This document shows positions 20,233 to 36,123 of a stretch of 64,000 bases of DNA, piece after piece. This DNA comes from Parapristionchus giblindavisi. Lineage: Eukaryota; Nematoda; Chromadorea; Rhabditida; Diplogasteridae. Made by a program: the position numbers and the translations under genes. Position 1 is the first letter of the stretch, and the number at the start of each line of letters is the position of its first letter. Under the pieces are notes generated by a model, which worked only from the letters and a program-made list of their open reading frames with translations, was not told where the DNA came from and ran no database searches. The DNA lies in contig CALSFV010000228.1 of NCBI GenBank assembly GCA_943737045.1, positions 620,001-684,000 of the forward strand, read 5' to 3'.

Positions 20233-22214
20233 TATGAGGCCGTTTGCGTAAGAGTCGACTAAAATATGTGAAATCTGGCACAGTGAAAAAATGAAATTTT
20301 GGGGATCGGGGTTCTCAATGGTGCTGATAACGATGGTCATGTTCATTTCTCACCTAAAGCCACCGTTGAGGCCAGACGACGTCGCGTTGAAATCGCGTTT
20401 TCAATCATTTCCCCTCAACCGGTAGTACTAAAATTTGCAGACTATGCACCCAGGGGCAGAATTTGATGTTGATCACGCCTGTCTAATTCATTTTTCATGA
20501 AAAAGTTTCCGAAATTTAAAAAAATTGAATGACTCTCAATGGCAATTGTGTGTGAGTGAGATACATAGATCGTACCGTAATGACTTCAGGATCTCATAGA
20601 AAAAATTTCAGCCAATTTGTGGTAGGTACTTTCAAGAAAATCAACTTTAAGTGCAGTCAAATTGCCGTTGAAATAGAGGCAATACCGTCATTTGATCTAC
20701 CTCCTTGACTCTCTTCCCCTGATCGATAGGCCCCCACGATCGATAAAACAGGCGGTCTCTTTCCTCTACTACATTCTCGTATCACCAATGAATTAAGGAA
20801 CTCATGTTATGAGCATTGTGTGGGTACAAAGTAAGATAACATTAACAATTTATCGTTGTTGTAGAGTAAAGAAACACACAGAGAGCAAACTTACCCAGAT
20901 ATGGGGTAATCGTTACCCAACAACGTGTATCGGGGTATTCGTTTGCCCATATTCGGGGTATTCTGATTACCCATGCATTTTGGAGAAAAAGATTACCAAT
21001 CATTTTGTTAAATTGACAAGTGCATTATAGTCGAATGCTAGTAATATCAGTACATCCCGTTACCCTTTATTCGATCTAGCCTTTCCCCTTTATTTTCATC
21101 TAGTTCGCTCCCGCCATAAAGATCGCGTAAGGCTGCATTCAACATTTGGGGTAATCGTTTGCCATGGTAATGGGGGTGGGTAATGATTTGCCAGGTAAAT
21201 TCGCTCTCAGTGCAACACTCGAAAAAAACAACTATTCAAATTAGAATGATAACAATTAAAGCATGTACTCCTCGACAATACTACTACTCCTCTTCACTAT
21301 AGATATCTTTATAATGATCGTGGACGATGTTCATCATCGATGTGAACTCGTCCACTTCTTCATCGGAACTAATCTCACAATAGTTCTTATGTTCTTCATT
21401 CCCTTTCTTCTGAGTACGAAGTACTCTGGATGATACTGTGTTTGGCTTCTGGAAAAGAAGTCAAAGTGGAAGGTGTTATCGACCCGGTTACCTATGAAGT
21501 GAAGAGGAGTAGTAGTTATGTCTATAATTTCATACTTTAATTGTTTTAATTCTAATTTGAATAGTTGTTTTGTGAGTGTTCTTTCTTTACTCTACAACAA
21601 CGATAAAGTGTTAATGTTATCTTAATTTTTACCTACACAATGCTCATAACATGAGTTCCTTAATTCATCGGTGAGACGAGAATGTAGTAGAGGAAAGAGA
21701 CCGCCTGTCTTATCGATCGTGGGGGCCTATCGATCAGGGGAAGAGAGTCAAGGAGGTAGATCAAATGACGGTATTGCCTCTATTTCAACGGCAATTTGAC
21801 TGCACTTAAAATTGAATTTCTTGAAAGTACCTACCACAAATTGGCTGAAATTTTTTCTATGAGATCCTGAAGTCATTACGGTCCGATCTATGTATCTCAC
21901 TCACACACAATTGCCATTGAGAGTTATTCAAATTTTTAAAATTTCGGAAAATTTTTCATGAAAAATGAATTAGACAGGCGTGATCGTCATCAAATTCTGC
22001 CCCTGGGTGCCTAGTCTGCAAATTTTAGTACTACCGGTTGAGGAGAAAAGGCTGAAAACGCGAATTCAACGCGACGTCGTCTGGCCTCAACGGTGGCTTT
22101 AGGTGAAAAATGAACATGACCATCGTTATCAGCACCATTGAGAACCCCGATCACCAAAATTTCATTTTTTCACAGTGCCGGCACTTAGTCGATTCATACG
22201 CAAACGGCCTCATA
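20233..22214. mobile_element. About 2-kb foldback element with arms of 650-700 bp
   Basis: The left end TATGAGGCCGTTTGCGTA and blocks such as GACTCTCTTCCCCTGATCG, GCTGAAATTTTTTCTATGAG (as complement) and GAATTAAGGAACTCATG are mirrored from the right end inward. The unique centre (about 21265-21540) has no recognisable protein. A truncated relative is at 4566-4866. Target duplication is unclear because the flanks are AT-rich. It separates the ADSS-like from the CWC15-like exons. Confidence 0.85.
20878..21213. mobile_element. 336-bp MITE nested in the left arm of the foldback element
   Basis: Flanked by AACAC on both sides. Ends ACAGAGAGCAAACTTACC and the complement of GGTAAATTCGCTCTCAGT form inverted repeats. 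The intact right arm of the host element has this site once (AAGAACACTCAC as complement near 21575), confirming the insertion and the 5-bp duplication. The interior carries many GGGTAAT/ATTACCC motifs. Confidence 0.88.
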
Positions 22215-22282
22215 TATCACTGTATCTGGGACTATTATTATTGATTATATTATTTAAAATAATAAATATAATTCGTATTCAG

Positions 22283-22914
22283 GGATCAGACTCGGACGAC
22301 GACTCGGATGAGGATGACACCGCAGCGCTGATGGAGGAACTGGCGAGGATGAAGAAAGAGTGAGCGGTGGAGAAGGCCAAAGGAGATGAGGAGGAAGAGA
22401 AGGAAAAGGTTTGTGTCTTAATAATAATAATGTATATATGTATTCATGAATATACGATGAAACGTGTGATGTTGAAAACGTAAAGTGAAGTGTTAGAATA
22501 ATTTAATCGTGAGTAATAGTTTGTCGGTATAATTGAAGTATCATTCATGTTCATAGAGGTTTAGAAACTTCTATTTTCTTTCGTATTTCACGATTTCTTT
22601 CGATGTTTTGTGTTCATTCGCTTTAAAAAAAACTGAACCTGTAGAAAATGATGAGAATATGTAGTATTTAATTTATCATATTTGTGACGATACCTGTCTT
22701 ATTTTTGCCTACTTTTTAATCCGTGGAGACATCTGAAATCTTGCCGGTCGACTTTTGTTTTGCCCAGATAATATTGATTTTAATTCAAGGATACGCAAGG
22801 AACTAATCGTGCACGGTAATCCACTGCTGAATATCGCACCAACCTCCACCGATGAGGGATTCAAAGTGAAACGACGATGGGATGATGATGTCGTCTTCAA
22901 AAACTGCGCCAAAG
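22283..22914 (+). pseudogene. CWC15 (spliceosome factor) fragment with a premature stop
   Basis: CWC15 is a small subunit of the Prp19-associated spliceosome complex in the nucleus. Exon 22283-22408 gives SDSDDDSDEDDTAALMEELA then RMKKE, followed by an in-frame TGA (22361-22363) where the family has Arg, and then the expected AVEKAKGDEEEEKEK. Exon 22790-22914 gives [10 protein letters not shown] and [19 protein letters not shown], the most conserved block. The N-terminal half and the last exon (the RSDFHxxFMxKYI end) are not found nearby. TGA for CGA is a single C-to-T change. The missing ends and the stop point to a pseudogene rather than a live gene. Confidence 0.8.
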
Positions 22915-23191
22915 GTACTGTATCTGCACCACAATTGAGAATCGACTATTGACTTTATTATTATTATGGTCTTATTGATTATTCTTGATTGCATTCATAA
23001 CACAGCGATTTCCCGACACAGGGAGAGCGGTCATTGAAAACTTGAGAAATGCCCAAAAAAATAACAGTATGGTGCTCCATGGTATACTTTAGCCGTCTGC
23101 GCTCTCTTACTTTTACGTACTCTCTCTCTCTATCTTTCGCTCTACCTTTTTCTCAGTCACACCATTTTTTCATTCGAATGCCCTCTGTAGA

Positions 23192-23242
23192 ATCGAGCTC
23201 CAGGTACCCCGCCATACATGGGCGGGGTACCTGGAGCTCGAT
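23192..23242. repeat. Perfect 22-bp inverted repeat with 7-nt loop
   Basis: The arm starting ATCGAGCTCCAGGTACCCCG (192-213) is exactly complementary to 221-242, with loop ATACATG. It could fold into a very stable RNA or DNA hairpin. No flanking duplication or precursor-like extension is obvious. It lies between CWC15-like and TSR1-like exons. Confidence 0.9.
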
Positions 23243-23542
23243 GACTGCCTATGACTGTATTGTTGTTTTCGAGTGTTTTATTACGATTTGGCCCAATTTC
23301 ACCGACGTCAGATGGCAGTTCGGGGGTCAGTGTGCCGCATAGGCGGGCAGCTCGGGTGCGCCTGTAAAACACCCCCTGACGTTCCTCATAATCGGCACGC
23401 TACATACAATTTACAACTATTTTGTTTGATTAGACCAGTTGATTTCGCGTCCCCTGTGCGTTTCATATTTTGAAATAGTCGCATAATTATTGTTGCCTCA
23501 TACTCAGCTGCTAAAAATACTATGATTTATAATACTTAATAA

Positions 23543-23547
23543 TAATG

Positions 23548-23585
<38 letters not shown>
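23543..23585. repeat. (ATA)n microsatellite
   Basis: About 43 bases of AAT/ATA triplets directly upstream of the TSR1 C-terminal exon. Confidence 0.9.
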
Positions 23586-23589
<4 letters not shown>

Positions 23590-23601
23590 TAATTTTCGGA
23601 G

Positions 23602-23838
23602 GATATTGAATCTTTCAAGCCGGTCGAGCTGTACACGCCCACTGGCAGAAGTGGTCACGTCAAGGAGTCGCTGGGTAAGGGGGATAGTAGTCTTTGGGGG
23701 GAATATTTATTGATGTATTGATTGATCTCCCGTTGTGTGCAGGTCATGATGTCCCTCTACAAACGTGTATTCCCCAAGTGGACGTACAATCCGCGCGTCG
23801 TACACGCGGAGAAGAGCAGAATCGCTGCCATGGAATGA
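23602..23838 (+). pseudogene. TSR1 C-terminal exons, one internal exon missing
   Basis: Exon 23602-23674 gives FKPVELYTPTGRSGHVKESL and exon 23743-23838 gives SLYKRVFPKWTYNP then a TGA stop, both strongly like the C-terminus of TSR1 (the THG-containing module shared with BMS1). The family has about 20 more residues between them, containing GTHGHMKC, and the splice phases (1, then 0) do not fit. Only a 68-nt intron separates them, so the intervening exon is deleted. The N-terminal exon at 15.5 kb and these exons are separated by ADSS and CWC15 pieces. Confidence 0.7.
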
Positions 23839-24400
23839 AGAGATTGATCTTTGATCTTTGATCTCATCATCTAATCTTTTGTTTATTTACCTGATTGTTA
23901 TGTCTACTATCATTTATGTTCATGTTACTACTACACAATTACGATTGATTATAGATTATTTTTCTTGTTTAATCTTGTTTTCCCCGGATTTTGTGCTGAA
24001 TAGATATCATTAAGCCAATATCGTTCTTTTTGTTGTTGTTGAGTTATTATTGGTTTTTGTTGAATTGAATGAGAATAAGAGTGAAAATATTGATTAAATT
24101 CTTGTTTAGACTTCTTGTTTGTTGTGTTCTGTTATGGTCTTTTGAATAAAATAAACCTTTTTGTACGAATGGCGTGTTCATGTACAACCGTATAGGATCG
24201 GAATGAATATCGATTGAATATATAAGAAATGATCAATAATCGGGTGAATAAATCAATACAATCCTCCTTAAGTCTTTATCGAAGGTTTTGCTCGTTTAAC
24301 TTAGGAAGAGAATTGAAACGAAATTAGATAGGGCTACAATAATACACATATATTGTGCCAATCAATGGGGTGTAGGCTACGGACTAAAATTTTTTATGCA
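23839..24400. other. Intergenic, tail-to-tail
   Basis: Starts with tandem TTGATCTTTGATCTTTGATC just after the TSR1-like stop. AATAAA appears at about 24146 on the plus strand. It separates the plus-strand fragments from the minus-strand kinase. Confidence 0.5.
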
Positions 24401-29047
<4,647 letters not shown>

Positions 29048-29732
29048 GTCAGAGAGAACAATGAGAAAGAGATCAAAGATCACTTGGAAAGATCAAAGAT
29101 CAAACGTTGGCCGATGACCTCGGGCATACCTGATGGACCGTTCGGAGGAGCGCGAACGACTCGAAATGAAAGATTGGATAGGGGGGCAGATAATGGTGAC
29201 GAAGACAATGAGAAGAATAAATTGAATTAACGAGAGAGACTATGCATTCAAATCTCCTCATTGATTGTGCTTCATGGATATGTTCAATTATTGCGTTGAT
29301 GGAGAGTATATCGAGATTATTGATTGATTGGGCTACTAGTGAATAGGTGCACGTATAAGTTTGCATGCACATTAATGCTAAAATTGTATAATGTGAACTT
29401 TATTCTATTAATAATTGAATGCATATGTAGCAGGGCTGGGATTTTTTGTTTGGTTTTTTGTTTTTGTTTTTTGGTTTTTTGGTTCTTTGAGAATTTTTGT
29501 TTGGTATTTTTTTAGTTTGTTTTTTTCTGCAAAAACAAAAAAAATAACAAAAAAATACGGAAATAGAAAATTAACATAAATTTGATGGAAAAGTTAGTTT
29601 CTGATTAGTTTTGTTGGTAATTTTTAACCGCAAGATAATTTTGGGGAGTGTAATATTACTAAACAATGTTAAAGTAGAGGACCCTAAGTTTTTTTCGTTA
29701 TCAAACTGACCGCCAGGACTATAGATATCATC
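29048..29732. other. Kinase upstream region with a hAT-like end at 29431
   Basis: GATCTTTGATC repeats (29060-29101) and a run of ATTGATTGATTG (29325) are present. CAGGGCTGGGATTTTTTG at 29431 matches the hAT-like end in kinase intron 15 and is followed by T-rich folding sequence. No coding region is supported. Confidence 0.45.
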
Positions 29733-30575
29733 TAGCACGGAACCAATTGGGAAGGAATGGTTGCCACTGAACGACTGATTTGTCTCGGCGTGCTTGGGTC
29801 CCATACAAGAGGTATATTTGATTTTGTTTGGTTATCTCGCGGTTGCCCAGTGTTCGACATGTCCTTCTTCACTTGTACCGTACCGAGCGGACTGCAACAG
29901 ATGCGTATCACTAACTAGTCAAAGACGACTAGGTCGCCGTGTCGTATAACAGTCTTCTCCTGGTATCGTCAGTTCAAGATTAACCATTTTTCTTAAGTTG
30001 ACAAACCAAGGTTACGACGCTGTACCAATTCGATTGAAGACCTTGTTCTTCTACTTATACATCAATACCAAGAATAAACACTTTTTTTAAATATCTATTG
30101 ATGAAATAAGGTGATGAAGAGAACAAGTGAAATGTTCAATAATATCTAGATATGTTCTTTCATAACTGCTTTAGGAACATTTGACTAGTAATGTCAAGCA
30201 AAATGTCAAAGTAATTTCAAAACAATTTCACTTTTATCACATTTAACATGTCAAGTATGAAAATTGACATGTTTCTTTGTTCTATTTTCCTCTTTCAATA
30301 CTCCTTCTAACTGTAAAGTGAAAGAGAAAACTATGTAAAAAATACATTCCGAAAATTGAATTTCCAATCTCGCAAAAAGAATTGTGGTAAGATCCAATTC
30401 ACAGTCAACTCTAGATGTTTTTTTCTCTTTGAGATTATTCGCTCTCTGATTTTATCAGAGGATCCATGTTACTATGGAACATAGGAACATATTATCCGTA
30501 TAGTTTGACATTTATTGTCGTATATTTCTTAAATCATTTCTAAATCATAGTAGGGAAAAGTTACTGGAAAGTTTC
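29733..30575 (+). repeat. Diverged duplicated segment, copy 1
   Basis: Shares ordered blocks with 33800-34627: ACCAATTGGGAAGGAATGG, GACATGTCCTTCTTCACTTG, ACATTCCGAAAATTGAATTT, ATCCAATTCACAGTCAACTC, GAACATAGGAACATATTATC and ATAGTAGGGAAAAGTT. Orientation is the same and the distance about 4.1 kb. Copy 1 has about 200 extra bases in the middle. Coding capacity is not evident. Confidence 0.85.
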
Positions 30576-30781
30576 AGATGTTGAGGCTCACTGAAAGTGT
30601 GTTGAAAATAAACTCCAATAGAGAATATTTATATATATTATTGTTTGACGAAAAAAAGGCTAATTCATTCTATCGGACCCCAGCCACTCACAATACGTTA
30701 GCCTGGAGAAAGCGATAAGATGTCAAGGAAAATTGCAAAAAAAGTTGAGAGCATATGAGAGGGATTTTCTTTTGCTATCGC

Positions 30782-30861
30782 TCTTCGGGAGTCGAACTTT
30801 TTTACCGACCAACCGCTCGGATTGTCCGTCCGCCCTCTTATCCACTAGACCATGGGTCCCT
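30782..30861 (-). other. tRNA-like relic
   Basis: On the minus strand: GGGACCCATGGTCTAGTGGA at the 5' end looks like an acceptor plus D-arm, and GTTCGACTCCCGAA near the 3' end looks like a T-arm. The anticodon loop lacks the invariant U33, the T-stem is disrupted by an A-run, and the acceptor ends do not pair. It is therefore a pseudogene or SINE remnant. Confidence 0.45.
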
Positions 30862-31019
30862 ATTAGAAGACATGGCAAATCATCTAGATATAGTCACTCG
30901 GCTCTTTTGTCCGAATTCCTCTTATATAGTGATATCGGCTCCGCCCATTTAACTTCGCGGGCTTGGACACCAGTTTCAAACTATAGCACCCAAATATCTT
31001 TATTCGCTCTACAAAGGTA

Positions 31020-33065
31020 GGTCAGAACAGTAGCTTCTTTCATCTCCATTAGCTCCCAGAGAAGACGAAATGACGATACTGATGGTGTTCTGATGAGGTT
31101 AATTGTCGATGACGACGAAATGCACACTATACCTGTAGAAAAGGAAATTACGATATCGATTAAACAACGCAAAAGAAAGCTAGACAATAAAAATGGCGGT
31201 TCGTACCTTAAAGAACAGCAAAATGTCACCGATTATGCCTTCTGGGTTATATCAATCAAGCTTGGTTAAGTTTGTCAACAAAAGTGACGTCGCAAGCACC
31301 CACTGAGAATTTTTCCGCGTGCGCTTGTGACGTCACGTTAGTCAGACGAAATGTATGCCAAGTTGCATGGATACCTATACAGAACAGCTCTATCGAGAAG
31401 ACAGCAACGATGGGGCGTAGCGGTGACCTTCTGTTGATGACATCATCGAAGAAGGCAACCTGTACAATAAGAAGTACATACATTATTGAGTCAATGATTT
31501 TACAATAACTTTTTCAAACTATTCATCATTTTACACAGTTATTGATCGTTGCGAAAAGGCCGCCAAAAGACTCCAGGGTTTACACATTCTCTTGTTTTCC
31601 TTTATCTTCTCTTTTCGCAAGTTTTGAACACCACACAAGATTCGCGCGCTCTTACATTGGTCTTTGAGCATGTGTCGTCACGTAAAACTCGATGAACTTT
31701 CGATAGAGAGATCGCCTCATCGTCTAGCCAAATACCTGCGCTACGGTAAATGTAACAACGCACGAACGAAATCCAAATATTAGGTTGACGGGAAAGTCTT
31801 TGTCCATTTTTCAAAACTTTATTTCTTCTCGGAAACCATAGCACGAGATCAATTATACTTAGTATCATTATTGACAACTATATACAATGTTCCACCATTA
31901 TATCGATCCCGTCCCTGTAGAACCCTGCTGGGTGCGAGGAAAAATAGTGCTTGAGTGCAGAACTGCCTTCCAAGGGAACTGAAGGTCCTATCTCATCTCG
32001 AAGGGCACGGGTCAGGTCTGCGAAAGGCCAGTATTTCGACGGAGCCAAGTCAGGAGAACAAGGGTAGTACGGGGAGAACCATTCATCCATATTCAGTCAA
32101 GTCGTGGTTGACTTGATTGGAGGGCACGGGCGCCAACTCACGGGGGATCGTAGAACGATCCTGTTCATTGAGGAAAATCGTCTTCTTTGAATCAATGGAA
32201 CCAATTCGTGATGGCATTGTAGTGGAAATGCATGTCATAAACATACTTCAGGAGGGTCTCTGAATCCTTCATCTTGGTGTCGGATAGGAAGTGGTAAAGT
32301 ATAAGTTGACGGATGTGGATAGTGCTAGTTACGTACTTGTTGCTCTACTACAGCCTAACTGAACGGAAGGAGATGGGTAGTTCTTCGTTGCAAAGGCCCT
32401 TTACTAATTGTATTTCACTAGGAAGGAGGGAACGCCAAAGTGAATCTGCGACGAGCATTAAAATACGTAAACCATTGACAAAGACTTTCCCGCCAACCTA
32501 ATAAGTGTGAAAAAGTAGCGAAAAAAAGAACTAGACAGTGTAAAACGTGGAGAGCGTTCAATAATTCTTTACTTTTCGCAACTTTTGAGCTGAGCAAAAT
32601 AGTTGATTCATACCACAAACAGCCAGAGCATCCGTGTACCATGTAGCTTGCTTGACAATGTTCTCAATCATCGGACGACACATAGAAAGTAGACAGCATA
32701 TGGTTGAAATTTCTATGGCTATACGACCGAAACTGAAATGGAAATGAATAATAAAACGAAAAAAAACGAAAAGAAAAGAACGTGGTCGCGAAAACGAAGA
32801 TAGAATGCTACGCTTTTCTTTTCCTTTCGTAGTTTTTGAACTGAGCACAAGCCAATAGTGTTACATACCGTAAAATCGTATCGTTGATAGATTGCAGACG
32901 ACATCGAAGATGGGGTGAACATGGTCTAGTAGAGCGGCAGACACACGACGACCGTAAATTGCGAATGAATAGAATAAAAATGATATCACGTAGTAGATGC
33001 AAATTGGAATATAATAGAGTAAGGATTGCAGTGATAATATATGCAAATGGCTAAAGATATGAAGA
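31020..33065 (-). other. Decayed spliced gene, possibly a membrane protein
   Basis: Minus-strand exon-like pieces with GT/AG ends: 33052-32872 (hydrophobic, AYIITAILTLLYSNLHLLRD then IIFILFI) joins in phase to 32733-32641 (IAIEISTICCLLSMCRPMIE). A further piece lies at about 31460-31376 (VAFFDDVINRRSPLRPIVAV). Between them is an inserted mariner. I do not recognise the family. A serpentine receptor is possible from the hydrophobic stretches, but nothing diagnostic is visible. Confidence 0.25.
31780..32501 (-). mobile_element. Internally deleted mariner transposon, 722 bp
   Basis: Ends TTAGGTTGACGGGAAAGTCT and the complement of GACTTTCCCGCCAACCTAA, flanked by TA on both sides. The minus strand encodes the transposase C-terminus with YPCSPDLAPSKYWPF (the family's YSPDLAPSDYHLF region) and FYRDGIDIMVEHCI. 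The upstream catalytic part is deleted and the remaining frame has stops, so it is non-autonomous. Confidence 0.88.
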
Positions 33066-33096
33066 AATAACGATTAAAGCGATATATTAAAGGTTT

Positions 33097-33173
33097 GTTC
33101 AAATCAAGTGTTAGAGACTGCCACTAAACGGCTGACTTGTCTGGGCCTGCTGGGGTCCCATACAAGGGGGATT
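33097..33173 (+). repeat. Third, partial copy of the 29733/33800 repeat head
   Basis: GACTGCCACTAAACGGCTGA through GTCCCATACAAGGGGGATTTG is nearly identical to 33826-33892 and close to 29758-29812. Confidence 0.75.
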
Positions 33174-33799
33174 TGATTACAGAGGGAGACGCCGAGAAAG
33201 GGAGGTCAGGGAGAGGTAGAGAGTGGGAGAGTGAGGGAGAAACATCGAGACTCTGAATTAAAAGAAGTTAACGAAGAAATGCAATACGGCAGTTTGTTCC
33301 AATGAAATTGGCGGGAAAAAATTGGAAGAACCAATGAGTCACAAACAGTATCGATGGTAGGTTCCTTTAATCTCCTTTCCTTCTCTGAACTCTCTCGCTA
33401 ACCCATACTATCTCGCGTTCTCTATAAACAACGACTCTTGCATGTGCACACTCTCTCACAGCTATGATGAAAGAACGATCACATAATTTTTTGAGATCAT
33501 TGCAGGACTGTTACAGAGGATTTGCACTGCGATAATTAAATATTGCATTATCGAATATAAGAAAAGATTTTTTGAACCACTGAATTCGGTAGTTTACATT
33601 ACAGTAATTCATTATTGTAAGTGCGCATGTTAGAGAAAGATGGAATCGATGAAATAATGTGCGAAACAAGTGAAAGACAACGAGAATGTTTCTTGAAAAA
33701 TTACCAAAATCAGGCAAACTTTTGATATCTGAAAATGTCATCCGCTCCCCCTCTCAACCTTCTCACTATCAATTTTTTACAATTACAATTTAATGGCCT
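33174..33799. other. No recognised gene
   Basis: GA-rich then A/T-rich sequence between two repeat copies. I see nothing to annotate. Confidence 0.5.
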
Positions 33800-34627
33800 T
33801 TATCCAGCACGGTACCAATTGGGAAGGAATGGCTGCCACTAAACGGCTGACTTGTCTGGGCCTGCTGGGGTCCCATACAAGGGGGATTTGATTTTGTTTG
33901 GTTATCTCACGGTTGCACAGTTCGACATGTCCTTCTTCACTTGTACCGTACCGAACGGACTGCAACAGAATCATGTATTTGATTTTAGTAATTATTTAAG
34001 TCATACACATTGGAAACAAAGCAATACCAGAACAATTTCACTTTTATCATATTGATATAAATTTAACTTGTCAAGTATAAAAATTGACATATTTCTATGT
34101 TATCTTTTCCTCTTTCAATACTTCTTCTAACTCTAAAATGAAAGAAAAATGTGTGAAAATACATTCCGAAAATTGAATTTCCAATTTCGCAAAAAAAGAA
34201 TTGTGGTGAGATCCAATTCACAGTCAACTCTAGATGTTTTTTCGTTTTGATTATAGAACGAGAATATTCGCTCTCTGATCTTATCAGAGGATTCATGTTA
34301 CTTTGGAACATAGGAACATATTATCCGTGTAGTTTGATATTTATTTATTTATTTATTTATTCCATCAAATATAAATGTTCATAATCACATTGATAACAGA
34401 GGGAAGAGGAGCTCGGTGGCAGTTTTCAAAGGAAGGGGTTAGGGACGAATTAGAGAAACTTTAATGATGAGATTAGGAGGGAGATTTGATGACCCAGCAC
34501 GGAAGGTTATTTGTTGGGAGAGTACTAATTCAGGGGATAGTTTATTCCAATTGTCGTCTAGTCGTCGTATATTTATTGTCGTATATTTCTGAAATCATTT
34601 TTACATCATAGTAGGGAAAAGTTACAG
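33800..34627 (+). repeat. Diverged duplicated segment, copy 2, with an insertion
   Basis: Partner of 29733-30575. At about 34336-34560 it has an inserted (TTTA)n plus about 200 bases, an antisense LINE 3' end absent from copy 1. After this, TCGTATATTTATTGTCGTATATTTC resumes the shared sequence. Confidence 0.85.
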
Positions 34628-35653
34628 GAATTTTTCATATTTTTGCAAAAAAAATTTGAGACTGGAACATGAAAAAAATGGTAAACAAAAATGGTGAACA
34701 TTCGAAAAGTCACAACTCGGCTATTATTAAGGCTTTCCAAGATCTGAAAAAATCAGCTGCAATGCAGCGGAGCAGTATTTCAAATCGTAAAAAGTGTACT
34801 AGCCTCATTGTAAAAAAAGAGACGATCTAACGAATACACATATAATATCATTCATAATCTCGAGTACTTGACCATATACTCAGTCTCTTTCTCTCCTTGC
34901 ACAGATTTGCCTTGTGTCTTCTTTTCCATTTCTTTGTCTAAGAGCGGCCTCTGGGGACGAACAATGAACAAGCAAATACTACAGAGTCAACGAGTCTCCC
35001 TCTCTACTTATCCTCTGACCTACCCAAGAAGGAGAAGTCTTCATCTACTCAGTCTCATTCCATTGATTATATATCCATCACCGCCCTCCATAGCGAATTC
35101 TGTCATTTTGGCATCTTTTCTCAATTTTTCGTACATTCGCAAAATCAATCATGGTGACTGGAGAAAACAACCTTATTAGTCGCGCATAATTTCGTATCCT
35201 CTCGCGGGTGTCATTTGACCGCACTCATCAAGATAGCATAACTTTTTTTTAAAATTTAATTTATCATACAACATAAAGATGTTATCATGCTTCTTTGCCC
35301 GAAAACATGTTTTTGTTTTTTTCAACCTTTGGCTGGAAATTCAAAAAAAAAATTTGCTCTTTCTTTCTCTATTATTTAACTATTGTATCTGATCATGTTT
35401 ATTATTTATCTGGCAATCACTCTTTACTTCGTTCACTACATATTCTCTCGACATCTTCTTTCTCAGTAGGCGGTCATAAATTTGCCCGAGCAATGAGAGA
35501 AAGAAGAAGCACAGCCGCATAGAAAAAGAAAGAGAACAAGGGTCACGATATCTGATCATTTCTGATTCATTTAGTTGCTTTTAACTAAAAGCAATATCGA
35601 TTTGAGGTCAACTTCATTGGTCAGAAATAAGTATCTAATTACATATAGATAGA
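34628..35653. other. No recognised gene
   Basis: Short frames on the plus strand have no splice support or motif. Sequence around 35260-35520 is T-rich. Confidence 0.5.
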
Positions 35654-36123
35654 TGTTGGAGGTATGGTTTCTATCAGACGTAAGCAATTTATTAAGGCTA
35701 GTGTTGATTTCATTTGACATATAGGTAGATCTATTCATCATGACCTGTAGTGCTCATTGGACCGTGTTCAATACCATCCGAGAGTGGACCAGTCCTTCTG
35801 TTACAATTAGACTCATCTATAATAAGCACCTACAATAAGATGACTACCAAATGGTATGTGTGGCACTTTCGAGGCTAATGGACAATAACCTCTATATCTT
35901 CACTTCTGACTAATGGAGACTCTAGAGCAATCTGTCCGATCCACACCTGCACTCATCCACTGTTGCCCTTAAGGATCACTAAGACCGATTACCATACTAA
36001 TCTATCCTCGCTCCATGCGTTAATATTATATATATATAAGCTCTTTTTGCTATTCCATCTTCGCTTTCGCTGTATTATTCTTACGATTTCTCAATAATAT
36101 GTGGGATATGAGAGTTCGTTACA
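35654..36123 (+). mobile_element. Possible solo LTR
   Basis: Begins TGTTGGAGGTATGG, has a TATATATATATAAGC box near 36018 and a T-rich start region, and ends GTTCGTTACA. TGTTGGAG...ACA ends and an internal TATA box suggest a copia-type LTR. No 5-bp duplication is found (ATAGA versus AATAT), so the ends are uncertain. Confidence 0.3.

Noticed and set aside
30782..30861. Functional tRNA gene on the minus strand
   Set aside because: Lacks U33, has a broken T-stem and unpaired acceptor ends.
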